A stretch of 64,000 nt of DNA from an uncultured Dysosmobacter sp. (lineage in GTDB: Bacteria; Bacillota; Clostridia; Oscillospirales; Oscillospiraceae): the NCBI GenBank assembly GCA_934504065.1, contig CAKSVQ010000002.1:1-64000 (forward strand), read 5' to 3'. The position numbers and the translations under genes were made by a program. Shown here piece by piece: positions 15,354 to 24,296 of the stretch. How positions within the stretch are numbered: position 1 is the first letter of the stretch; every line of letters starts with the position of its first letter. Below the pieces are notes generated by a model. It did no database searches, was not told the origin of the DNA, and was given only the letters and a program-made list of their open reading frames with translations.

Positions 15354-18300
15354 ATGAAAAGAAAGATCGCTGCCATGGTGCTGACGCTGGCCCTTGGTCT
15401 CAGTCTGCTGCCCACGGCGGCGTGGGCGGCAGGGGACGGGGAGGAAGCGCCGCGGCGCTGCACCTGCGAAGAAGTCTGCACGGTGGAGGAGAGAAACGGG
15501 GAGTGCCCCGTGTGCGGCGCGGAGGGCGCGCTGCCAGAGGACTGCGCAAAATACGTCTCGGCGGCGGAAGGACCGTTGGCCCCGGCAGAGGAAGCGCCGG
15601 AAGCGCCGCCGGAGCCGGAAGTAAAACCGGAGGAACAGCCGGAAGCGCCGGAGGAGCCGGAACCGGAAGCAGAGTCAGAGGAACCGCCGGAGGCATCTCC
15701 GCTGCGCGGCGTGGGCCAGAGGGCGGCAGTGGGCGGAACGGTAAAGGAGATCGAGGTGATAAACGATCTGTATGAGGCGATGTCACTGATGGCGCCCAGT
15801 ATCAAGCTGATAGCGGATATTGACATCAGCGGCATCGATGTGGGATGGCCCCTTACCATCGACCTCAACGGCCATGTGCTGAACCTGCAGGACTACGGCA
15901 GCAGCGGCTGGATCGAGGTCACAGATCGCAGCAGCCTGACCATCATCGACAGCGACCCCACCGCAGAGCACCGCTTCAACGCGGAGAATGATAAATGGGT
16001 GCTGGACAGCAGCGGCACGGAGACCGTTTTCGGCGGCATCATCACAGGCGGCACGGGAAAGCCGCAGGTGGTGGCCGCCTACGACAGCGGAGGCGGCGCG
16101 ATCTATGTGGAGCAGGGCAGCAGCTTGACCATGAACGGCGGCAGCATCGTGGGCTGTTCGGCGGGCTATGGCGGCGGCGTGTTTACCAGCGGTACGTTTG
16201 AGATGAACGGGGATTCCGCCATCATCGGCTGCGCGGCGGGAAGCGGAGGCGGTGTGGTCGTTGAACAAACAGGCGCGTTTACCATGAATGGGGATTCTGT
16301 CATTAGAAACTGCGCGGCAAGCCGCAGCGGCGGCGCTGTGATGACCAACAGCGGCGACGAGGATGGCCAGTTTACCATGAACGGCGGCAGCATTTTCGAC
16401 TGCAAGGCGAACCGCCGCATCGGCGGCGTCCACAACAGCGGTGTGTTCCGCATGACGGGCGGGGCGATCCGTCACTGTACCGTACCAGATGGGGAGCTCA
16501 CATGCAGCGAGGTATATAATTTTGAAACATTCCTCATGAGCGGCGGCAGCATCGGCGACGCGGCCATGAAAACCGGACGGGTCTTCAATACGGGTGTGTG
16601 GACCGTCAACGGCAGCGCCGTGATTGATACGGACATCACCAATCTCGGCACTATCTATGCCGACGGCGGCACCGTCAGCGGCACGGTGACAAACGGTGTT
16701 CCCTCCGACGGCTGCGGCAAGATCATCGGCAGCATCGGTGCCTCCGGCAGCACCCGCTTTCAGGGTCCGGTGACCAGCCACAGCAGAGGGGAATATGGCA
16801 GCACCATTGAAAAAGGCATATTCACCGCAGAGGTGACCAACAACAGCGCCTGCACGATCTCCGGCGGGGAGTTCACAGGCCCCGTGACTAACCACGGCAC
16901 CATCACCGGAGGGACGTTCGGGCCGGATTCGGGCATTTGCACCGTGACCTTTGACGCAGGCGGCGGCACGGGCGCGCCTGCAAAGCAGTACCTCACCCGG
17001 GGCGATACGGCTGCAAAGCCGCAGGACCCCGAAAAAGAGGATTTCCTCTTTGACGGCTGGTACAGCGCCGGCAGGCTGTGGAATTTCCGCACGGACACGG
17101 TGACGGCGGATCTGACCCTCACAGCCGGATGGAAAACGTGGCTGACCGTAGCGGGCACGCAGGTCACCGCCGCGAACCGGGAGGACGTGCTGGGCGACGG
17201 CGGGTCGGTGCGCTTTGTTTACGACGCGGCGGCCCGAACGGGTACGCTGACGCTGACGGATGCCACCATCACCGCTGACGCGGCGTACCCCGTCGACGCG
17301 AGGGAGATCGGCACACTGGAGATCGTCCTCGTTGGGAAAAACCGGATTTTTGCCGACGGGGATGTTTGCATCGTAGCAAATGACCTTGTGTTCCGCGGCA
17401 CGGGCAGCGCGGAGATCGTTTCGGGAGACTATGCCTACGGCGTGCCCGCCATCGACTGTTATGGGAAACTAACCGTTCATAGCGGCAGTATCTGCGTGGC
17501 GGGGAAGGAATATGCCGTCTGGGCCGATGGCCCTGTCGAGGTCCACGGCGGCACGCTGACGCTGGTGGCCGGGGACGCCAGCGGCGCGGCCATGGACAGC
17601 ACCGCCGACCCCATGGTCACACTGGGGGAGGGCATGGTGCTGTTCACCTCCGCAAACTCCGACGGCTCGGGGGCCGTGGCCGCCGCAGCCGCCGACACCG
17701 CAGCCATTTCGGCGGCGAAGTATCTTCAGTTCACAGCGGCCCACACCCACTGCCTCTGCGGCACGGACACGGCCTATGACGGCCACGACGTTCACACGCC
17801 CGTCCAGTGGCGGCCATGGACTGCGGTGGATGCGCTTCCCACGGCGGCGGGCAGCTATTATCTGACAGGGGACGTGGCTCTGCCGGATGGCACCGTGGCC
17901 CTGCCGGACGGCGTGGCCATCTGCCTGAACGGCAGAAGCATCCATGGTGTCGGCAGCGCCGCCTCCGTCCTTCATGGAAGCGGCGCGCAGGAGATCACCG
18001 ACTGCGGCGCTGGCAAGCTCCAGAACCTGACGCTGGCAGGCGGCACATTTACCGTGTACGGCGGCACGATGGATGCGATCGAGATCGACCGCACCGCCGC
18101 GCTCTGCATGACGGGCCGCGCGGTCAACGCGGGGATGCTCAGGGTCCATGACACCGCCGCCTTCACCATGGAGGGCAGCGCCGTGAATCGCGGCGTGATC
18201 GACCTTTGTGCAATCGCCGATGGCACGGGCATCCTCTTCCGGGGCCATGCCGAGGGCGGCACGGTGCAGGTCCAGCGCCCGCGGGAGGATGCCGGAATTC

Positions 18301-19913
18301 AGGTGGCGGGCAGCGCAAAAATCACCGCGCTGCGCTCAGACGTACCCGGCGAGAAGATCGCGCTGATCATGGGGGACAACGTGCAGGTGGACAGGGTGGA
18401 AGGGTTTGCCTTGCTCTATCCCCGGCTGAGCGGGAATGCCCGGCTGGGGTCGGCGGATTCGGTCCTTCCCATCGCTTTCAGCGGGAAGGCTGCGGGCAGG
18501 ACCATGGGGGACCGTGTGCAGCTTTTCGGGGATGTGACGCTCTGTCTGGATGAGAACGGGCCCTTCGTGCTGGGGGGCGCGGCAGGCATCCACGGGAACG
18601 TGACCGTGGTGAAGCAGAGCGCGGCGAAATCGGCAGAGCTGGTGATGATGGGGGAGAGCGCGGTCTACGGCACGCTTACCTGCACGGATGACGCCATCTC
18701 CTTTACCATGGGGGACAACGCCCGGATCGACGGCGGCCTTGCCCTTGGGGAAAGCATCGTCCGCGGCCGCTTCACCTGCACGGGCGAGATCAAAAGCGGC
18801 GTCTTTGCCGCTGGCGGCGAGGTGGTGAATCTCGGCGTGATCTCCGGTGGTACGTTCTATGGCACGGTAAGCGGCAGCGGTACGGTGGCGGAGAGTGCCC
18901 TGCGGGCCGTGACCTTTGACACGGGCGGCGGCAGCGCCGTGGCGGAGCAGCGGGTGCTCAGGGGCCAGCGGGCCGCGGAGCCCGCCCCTCCCACTCAGAC
19001 GGGCCATACCTTTGCGGGCTGGTCCAGCGCGGGCGCGGCGTATGATTTCACCCGGCCCGTTCTGGAGCCCCTGACGCTGACGGCGCAGTGGACGCAAAAC
19101 CGCTCCGGCGGCGGAGGCGGCTCCTCCGCGCCCGCCTATCCTGTCTCCATCCCGGGCAAAGCCAAAAACGGCTCCGTGACCGTCCAGCCGAAGAACGCAT
19201 CCAAGGGCGACACGGTAACAGTGACCGTCCTGCCGGATGTGGGTTATGTGCTGGAAACGCTGACGGTGAAGGACTCCGGCGGCAAGGAACTGTCCCTCAC
19301 CGACAGGGGCGGCGGCAGGTATTCCTTCCTCATGCCGGGCAGCCGGGTGGATATTGCGGCCGCCTTTGTGGAGGACGAACGCATTTCGGGTTTCTTTTCC
19401 GATGTGGCCAATGGGACGTACTACCATGAAGCCGTCAAATGGGCGGCGGAGCAGGGCATCACAGGCGGCGTGGGCGAAAATCGGTTTGCCCCGGACCGCC
19501 CCTGTACCCGGGCCCAGATCGTGACGTTTTTGTGGCGGGCGGCAGGCTCTCCGGAGCCGGAGCGCATGAGCGGCTTTTCCGATGTCGCGGAGGGCAGCTT
19601 CTATGCCAAAGCCGTGGCGTGGGCCGTGGAGCGCGGCATCACAGGCGGAACGGGTGATGGCCGTTTCTCCCCCAACGCCCCCTGCACCCGGGCGCAGGCC
19701 GTCACGTTCCTCGCCCGTGGGTTCGGCGGCACAGCGTCCGGCGCGGCGGCGTTCAGCGATGTTCCGGCGGAGAGTTATTTTGCCTTTGCCACTGCATGGG
19801 CGGCAGAAAACGGCGTGACAGGCGGCGTGGGGAACGGCCTCTTCGCCCCAGAGAGCCCCTGCACCCGTGCCCAGATCATCACCTTCCTCTACCGGGCCTA
19901 TTTGAAAAAATAA
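15354..19913 (+). CDS. Large secreted SLH-domain surface protein
   Basis: A 1519-residue exported protein. The ATG at 15354 follows GGGAGGG; an in-frame extension upstream overlaps the previous gene and is rejected. Order: signal peptide (LALGLSLLPTAAWA), a Cys motif (CTCEEVCTVEERNGECPVCG), a Glu/Pro-rich linker (about 65-125), long beta-helix-like repeats rich in TMNGGS, FTMNGDS and ISGGEF, two Listeria-Bacteroides-type repeats (about 528-592 and 1185-1245), a beta domain starting YPVSIPGKAKNGSVTV, and three C-terminal SLH domains from about residue 1345 (CTRAQIVTFLWRAAG signature). SLH domains bind pyruvylated wall polymer. The ligand of the beta-helix is unknown. Confidence 0.88.
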   Translation: MKRKIAAMVLTLALGLSLLPTAAWAAGDGEEAPRRCTCEEVCTVEERNGECPVCGAEGALPEDCAKYVSAAEGPLAPAEEAPEAPPEPEVKPEEQPEAPEEPEPEAESEEPPEASPLRGVGQRAAVGGTVKEIEVINDLYEAMSLMAPSIKLIADIDISGIDVGWPLTIDLNGHVLNLQDYGSSGWIEVTDRSSLTIIDSDPTAEHRFNAENDKWVLDSSGTETVFGGIITGGTGKPQVVAAYDSGGGAIYVEQGSSLTMNGGSIVGCSAGYGGGVFTSGTFEMNGDSAIIGCAAGSGGGVVVEQTGAFTMNGDSVIRNCAASRSGGAVMTNSGDEDGQFTMNGGSIFDCKANRRIGGVHNSGVFRMTGGAIRHCTVPDGELTCSEVYNFETFLMSGGSIGDAAMKTGRVFNTGVWTVNGSAVIDTDITNLGTIYADGGTVSGTVTNGVPSDGCGKIIGSIGASGSTRFQGPVTSHSRGEYGSTIEKGIFTAEVTNNSACTISGGEFTGPVTNHGTITGGTFGPDSGICTVTFDAGGGTGAPAKQYLTRGDTAAKPQDPEKEDFLFDGWYSAGRLWNFRTDTVTADLTLTAGWKTWLTVAGTQVTAANREDVLGDGGSVRFVYDAAARTGTLTLTDATITADAAYPVDAREIGTLEIVLVGKNRIFADGDVCIVANDLVFRGTGSAEIVSGDYAYGVPAIDCYGKLTVHSGSICVAGKEYAVWADGPVEVHGGTLTLVAGDASGAAMDSTADPMVTLGEGMVLFTSANSDGSGAVAAAAADTAAISAAKYLQFTAAHTHCLCGTDTAYDGHDVHTPVQWRPWTAVDALPTAAGSYYLTGDVALPDGTVALPDGVAICLNGRSIHGVGSAASVLHGSGAQEITDCGAGKLQNLTLAGGTFTVYGGTMDAIEIDRTAALCMTGRAVNAGMLRVHDTAAFTMEGSAVNRGVIDLCAIADGTGILFRGHAEGGTVQVQRPREDAGIQVAGSAKITALRSDVPGEKIALIMGDNVQVDRVEGFALLYPRLSGNARLGSADSVLPIAFSGKAAGRTMGDRVQLFGDVTLCLDENGPFVLGGAAGIHGNVTVVKQSAAKSAELVMMGESAVYGTLTCTDDAISFTMGDNARIDGGLALGESIVRGRFTCTGEIKSGVFAAGGEVVNLGVISGGTFYGTVSGSGTVAESALRAVTFDTGGGSAVAEQRVLRGQRAAEPAPPTQTGHTFAGWSSAGAAYDFTRPVLEPLTLTAQWTQNRSGGGGGSSAPAYPVSIPGKAKNGSVTVQPKNASKGDTVTVTVLPDVGYVLETLTVKDSGGKELSLTDRGGGRYSFLMPGSRVDIAAAFVEDERISGFFSDVANGTYYHEAVKWAAEQGITGGVGENRFAPDRPCTRAQIVTFLWRAAGSPEPERMSGFSDVAEGSFYAKAVAWAVERGITGGTGDGRFSPNAPCTRAQAVTFLARGFGGTASGAAAFSDVPAESYFAFATAWAAENGVTGGVGNGLFAPESPCTRAQIITFLYRAYLKK

Positions 19914-20037
19914 GGACGCGGTGGAAAAAGGCACTTCCGGCCAAAGAACTCCCCTCTGGGATCGTTTTCAATAAGTCCAATAGACAGTATAAGAACATGA
20001 CTGGCATGGGGCAGACGCCATACAGGAGTGCGGCAGG

Positions 20038-20080
20038 AAAAAGGCGACACCGGGGTTTCACAACCCAGTGTCGCCTTTTT
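20038..20080 (+). terminator. Intrinsic terminator
   Basis: AAAAAGGCGACAC pairs with GTGTCGCCTTTTT across a 17-base loop. It lies about 125 bases beyond the SLH gene and would work in both directions. Confidence 0.8.
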
Positions 20081-20365
20081 CTATGAATGTTTGAATCTTA
20101 TTGAAGGTACATATGATGCGGGAAATGAACTGGATAAGGTATGCCAAAATAGGCATTGTTAAGAACAAGCAAGGAAGAACCTGGTTGGGTTCATTGGGAT
20201 ACTGAAAACATTCTTTCACACTATTATTGGAATTTTAGTGCTTTACAATCACACAACTCTTACACTCAGAACTTGTGAACAAATCAACCTGTCTCACAAA
20301 ATCACGAAATATTTTTGCGCGTGGAATCACATATAGAACCTTATCCGCAGGGAGCTAGGTTTTTC

Positions 20366-20470
20366 TTGACTGCGCAGCAGTTATGCGGTATAAAATTCTT
20401 AGTGATTGTGTCACAGAAGTCTGCGGGACCTGTGACCTGAAGGGGGACTCTGCGGAGTCTCCCTTTCTTT
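20366..20470 (+). promoter_or_regulatory. Orphan promoter with structured leader and terminator
   Basis: TTGACT (20366-20371), 17-base spacer and TATAAA (20389-20394). The RNA would form a stem GTCACAG/CTGTGAC (20410-20416, 20430-20436) and then a terminator-like stem (20441-20450 with 20455-20464, one G-U pair) followed by TTCTTT. This looks like a small RNA or a riboswitch-type leader; I cannot assign a known class. Confidence 0.5.
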
Positions 20471-20486
20471 ATGGAGAGGTGCTTTT

Positions 20487-20552
20487 ATGGACAAGCCATT
20501 CGATCAAATCCGCATGGTTCAGTTTTGTACCTGCGTGATTAACAAAGCGTGA
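20487..20552 (+). pseudogene. Short frame disrupted by a 14-bp tandem duplication
   Basis: An ATG at 20487 with GGAGAGGTG upstream opens a 21-residue frame (MDKPFDQIRMVQFC...). Near its end GCGTGATTAACAAA occurs twice in tandem (20533-20546, 20547-20560). Removing one copy would extend the frame to about 20660. This may be a gene or leader peptide broken by duplication; the product is not recognised. Confidence 0.35.
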
Positions 20553-20633
20553 TTAACAAAGGTGTTTGGCATATTGTAAGAGACGTGACAGGAAATAACC
20601 AAAGCTGCCACAAAAGCTCATATGAAAGGCTGC

Positions 20634-22823
20634 TCAGAGAAGCTCCATGCTTTTGATAAAATGCACATCGATCTCGGATTGTGCCTGTGCGAGAGCTTCC
20701 TCTGGCGTACAGACGCCGAGAACGGCCCGCTGCACATAGGAGGCCAAAATGTTTTCCAGCTGCAGCTCGCTGAAATTACGGTAATAGCTGCTGCCGCGGC
20801 GGCGTTGTGCGCTGGGAAAGCTGTGGCGGGCCGTGGAGAGCCACGGGTACATCTCATTGATCTCCCGGTTACTGTATGCGGAGCGGCAGGGGGACAAACC
20901 GCCCAGCAGCGTGAACACCGGAGCCACTGTATCGGAATAGAGCCATGACAGGAACGCACAGGCCGTTTCCGGATGCTGACAGTTCCGCGTGATACCGACC
21001 ACGCCGCCGCCCAGCAACGGTTTCCCGCCGGGAACCGACGCGATGCCCAGATTGCCGGCAAGCCCGGAGAACTTGGAATTCAGGATATGGGACGCATAGT
21101 TGATAAACACCACCGTCATGGCGGCGGAGCCGTCAGCAAAGCCCTCCAACACATTTTTCCAGACATCATGGACGGTCCGGTCGGAACAGGCGTAGGTTTC
21201 CCGGTAGTTGTTCAGCGCCCGCAGCGCCTCCGGTGTATTTACGGTAATGCGCCCCCGCGTATCCAGCAGATTGCCGCCCTGCTCGAAAAGGCGGGGCAGG
21301 AACTCACTGGGGCTGACCACCACGTTGCCGATGGCGACCGTGGTTCCATACTGCACCGGGGCGGATGCGTTGATGCTGCGGGTAAAAAAGCCCGCTACCT
21401 GATTATAGTCCGCGAAGGTGCGCGGGACCTCCAATTCCTTCCGGAAGATTTCAAAGTACATCCGCTTATAGGTGGGATCATGGAACAGGTCCCGCCGATA
21501 GAATAAAAGCTGAATACTGGGATCGTAGGGGACACAGAACCGTTTCCCCCCTGTGGAGGTGTAGCTTTCGCCAAATTCCGGGAGGGTTTGGGAGAGCAAG
21601 CCGTCCCAGTCGAAGGGAATTTGACGCAGAGGCTGAAACAGCTTTTCCGCCAGTTCGTCTATCCACGCCACGTCCATGCGGATCAGGTCGTATTGTCCGC
21701 TGCCGGAGGACTGAATCACCTCATATACATCCCGCAGAGAGGGCAGTACGGTCAGATTCAGGTGAATACCTGTGCTTTTTTCCAGATAAGGGAGCAGACG
21801 CTTTAACGCCGTGGTGGAAGGAGAGGCCATGGTCAGCATCCGCAGATTTGGCTCTGCCAGCTGCGGAACGGAGATCTGGCGGCGAAAACCGCTGTTTTCC
21901 ATGAAGAGATTTTTGGGAAGCGTTTTTTTCTCTTCCAGATGTCCTATCAGCGCTTTGACGATCCGGTGGGCCAGACGCTTATAGTCCAGCTCATATACCG
22001 GGGCGGCGGGATCGGTCACAGCGGTTCGGTTTCTTATGGGGATCAGCAGGGGCATGGGCTTTCTGCTGGCATAGGCACAGACGGAGCGGACGGCTTTTTC
22101 CCGCAGCTGGTCCGTGCAGATGATGGCATCATAGGCGCGGCCGGACTCAAACAGCTCAAAGGCACGCAGCTCCATTTGATGGTTGGGACAGGAGAGCACA
22201 GTGCTCTCATCTGTATAGACAGCGTGAAATCCCTTTAAAAAGAGCGCGGTATCCGGCGAAACGGTGGGCTCTGTGAAAATACCGACGTGATGCAACCCCT
22301 TTTGCCGCAGGTACCATGCGATCTCCTCTCCCATACGGGTGGGGTCGAAGGCGGCGTAAAGGGTATTCGGACATGCGGCGGTTTCATGCTGCAAAAAAAC
22401 CAGCGGCAGCTGCGGGGTCTCGTTTCGATAATAAGCCGCGGCATGGGGCAGGCAGGAGTTGGCGATCACCGCGCTGACCCGCGCCGCCAGCGCGGAGGAC
22501 AGCAGCTCCCGTTCCGTGATCTCTATGGAGCGGGTGGAATACAACTGAACCGAATAGCCATAGCGGAGGAATTCGCTTTGAAATACCTCGTACATCGCCG
22601 CCCAGCGGGGATCCTCGATGCCGGGCAGCAATACGGCGATGGAGCGCTCCTTGCCCTGACGCAGACTCTGCGCTCTGCTGTTGATTTTATACCCCAGCTT
22701 CTCCGCCGCCTGCTGAACCAGTTGTATTTTCTCCACACTGACATTGCCCCGGCCGTTGATGACGTTGGACACGGTCCCGTGGGAAACGCCTGCTTCTCTT
22801 GCAATATCTTTGATGGTGGGCAT
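20634..22823 (-). CDS. LacI-family regulator fused to an extracellular-type solute-binding domain
   Basis: A 729-residue protein starting at ATG 22823 after AGAGGTGG. Residues 1-55 are a LacI helix-turn-helix with hinge (TIKDIAREAGVSHGTVSNVI, RAQSLRQGK). Residues about 60-310 are a LacI-type periplasmic-binding-like effector domain. Residues about 330-729 resemble a family 1 extracellular solute-binding protein (YDLIRMDVAWIDELAEKLFQP, FCVPYDPSIQLLFYRRDLF, AMTVVFINYAS, LSWLYSD). There is no signal peptide, so both sensing domains are cytoplasmic. Divergent from an Fbp-type ABC operon, it most likely controls that operon in response to the imported ligand. Confidence 0.85.
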   Translation of the reverse strand: MPTIKDIAREAGVSHGTVSNVINGRGNVSVEKIQLVQQAAEKLGYKINSRAQSLRQGKERSIAVLLPGIEDPRWAAMYEVFQSEFLRYGYSVQLYSTRSIEITERELLSSALAARVSAVIANSCLPHAAAYYRNETPQLPLVFLQHETAACPNTLYAAFDPTRMGEEIAWYLRQKGLHHVGIFTEPTVSPDTALFLKGFHAVYTDESTVLSCPNHQMELRAFELFESGRAYDAIICTDQLREKAVRSVCAYASRKPMPLLIPIRNRTAVTDPAAPVYELDYKRLAHRIVKALIGHLEEKKTLPKNLFMENSGFRRQISVPQLAEPNLRMLTMASPSTTALKRLLPYLEKSTGIHLNLTVLPSLRDVYEVIQSSGSGQYDLIRMDVAWIDELAEKLFQPLRQIPFDWDGLLSQTLPEFGESYTSTGGKRFCVPYDPSIQLLFYRRDLFHDPTYKRMYFEIFRKELEVPRTFADYNQVAGFFTRSINASAPVQYGTTVAIGNVVVSPSEFLPRLFEQGGNLLDTRGRITVNTPEALRALNNYRETYACSDRTVHDVWKNVLEGFADGSAAMTVVFINYASHILNSKFSGLAGNLGIASVPGGKPLLGGGVVGITRNCQHPETACAFLSWLYSDTVAPVFTLLGGLSPCRSAYSNREINEMYPWLSTARHSFPSAQRRRGSSYYRNFSELQLENILASYVQRAVLGVCTPEEALAQAQSEIDVHFIKSMELL

Positions 22824-22982
22824 GCGTTCCACCTCTTTCTCCCGTTTTGTCGTCAGGGAACAGCATATCTGCCTGTTCCCTGACGGTTCTTATTTTACTA
22901 TAATCTGGCAGGTTCCGCAAGTTATACGCTCCAAAACGCATTGGTTGAATTGCATATTTTTGGCGAAAAGAAACTATATAAT

Positions 22983-23055
22983 CTAACAAAAACGAGATGG
23001 TGTTAGTTAAAAAAGAAAAAATAGAATTGACACGTTCCAAAAACACTGTTACAGT
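22983..23055 (+). promoter_or_regulatory. Promoter and candidate operator of the Fbp-type ABC operon
   Basis: TTGACA (23027-23032), 17-base spacer and TACAGT (23050-23055). Upstream, CTAACA (22983-22988) and TGTTAG (23001-23006) form a dyad with 12 bases between arms, a possible site for the divergent LacI-type regulator. The promoter is good; the operator is tentative. Confidence 0.55.
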
Positions 23056-23113
23056 AAAGACATCGAAGGAACCTGCCTTTCAAAAATCATATGATGAAAA
23101 GGAGCTGTGACCT

Positions 23114-24190
23114 ATGAAGAAGTTTATCTGTCTTGCGTTAGCACTTGTGATGTCATTGTCTCTGGTCGCCTGCGGCGGCAGCACCGAAACACCTCCCGCA
23201 GATGAAAGCAGCGACAATTCCCAGCAGTAGGCCACTGGCCAAAGCGGCGGCAAGCTGGTGGTCTACTCCGCGCTGAACGAGGATAATACCATCGCCATTG
23301 CCGACCAGTTCAAGAAGGACACCGGAATTGAGATCGAGTACATCTCTCTGGGCGGCGGCGACGCCGTGGCTCGCGTACAGGCCGAGATGGCCAATCCCAA
23401 GGCCGATATTCTGGTGGGCGGTTCCGTTGACCTGTACGGTTCTCTGGCAGAAGCCGGGGCCTTCGAGGCCTATGATTCCCCCAATAACGACGATCTGGAC
23501 GCTCGCTTCAATGATCCCAACCACTTCTGGCAGGGCTGGTACATGGGCGTGCTGAGCATCATCATCAACGAAGAGCGCTTTGAGAAGGAGCTTGCTCCTC
23601 AGGGTGTCAAGGAGCCTGAGACATGGGACGACCTGCTGGATCCCGCCTATAAGGACGTGTTCGTGTGGGCCAATCCCACCACCGCAGGCGGCGCCTACAT
23701 CGCCACCGCCTGCCAGATCTTCCGGCTGGGCGAAGATGCTGCATGGGATTATCTGAAGGCTCTGGATCAGAACGTACATCACTATTACAAGGGTGCCGGT
23801 GACGTCATCAGTCCCGTAGCCACCGGCGAGTTCATTGCCTCCATCGCCTGGGCCCACGACAGCTTCAAGACCCAGCAGGAGGGCTATCCCCTGAAGCTCA
23901 TCATCCCCAAGCAGACCGCCTATGAGATCGGCGGATCCGCCATCATCAAGGGCGGCCCCAACACCGAGAACGCCAAGGTGTTCATGGACTGGCTGCTGAC
24001 CAAGGAGGCGCAGGAGCTGAGCGTTGCCACTTCTTACCGCTATCCCGTCCGCAGCGACGTGGCGGCTCCCGCCGGACTGCCCGCTCTGGAGGACGTGGAT
24101 CTGGTGGACTATGACCGGGATCAGGCCGCTTCCATGAAGGAAGCCGTTCTGGAAAAGTTCGAGGCGGAGATCACCTCCAACCGCACGTGA
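23114..24190 (+). pseudogene. Fbp/Afu-type ABC substrate-binding lipoprotein with an in-frame TAG
   Basis: Starts at ATG 23114 after AAAAGGAGCTGTGACCT. A lipoprotein signal (FICLALALVMSLSLVACGG, Cys20) and a Ser/Glu/Asp linker are followed by TAG at codon 39 (23228-23230), then the same frame continues through a complete mature domain: LVVYSALNEDNTIAIADQF, DILVGGSVDLYGSL, WGDDLLDP-like ETWDDLLDPAYK, and the family end ATSYRYPVRSDV. CAG to TAG would explain it. The rest has no other damage over 320 codons, so the mutation is recent, a sequencing error, or read through. The family binds ferric iron, phosphonates or hexose phosphates. Confidence 0.8.
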
Positions 24191-24213
24191 TTTCGGTTCT
24201 TCATTTCTCCTTC

Positions 24214-24248
24214 GGGGCCGCCTGCCTGCATTGCAGGCAGGCGGCCCC
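24214..24248 (+). terminator. 17-bp inverted repeat between binding-protein and permease genes
   Basis: GGGGCCGCCTGCCTGCA (24214-24230) and its exact complement (24232-24248). There is no T-run, and the next ribosome site follows. Such stems often protect the binding-protein message and lower downstream expression. Confidence 0.65.
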
Positions 24249-24296
24249 GCCCATTTCCAATGATACATTCTCACCCCTTGAAAGGAGCTGATCCCT

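Larger units (their letters stand above)
19914..20633. other. 720-base intergenic region between the SLH and LacI-fusion genes
   Basis: It contains the SLH-gene terminator (20038-20080), an AT-rich stretch in which no gene is seen (20085-20360), and an orphan promoter, leader, terminator and short frame (20366-20560), described separately. Confidence 0.7.

Noticed and set aside
23228-23230. Pyrrolysine insertion at the TAG codon
   Set aside because: There is no pylT-like tRNA or pyl gene in the window, and the codon lies in a low-complexity linker after CAG CAG, so a point mutation or sequencing error is simpler.
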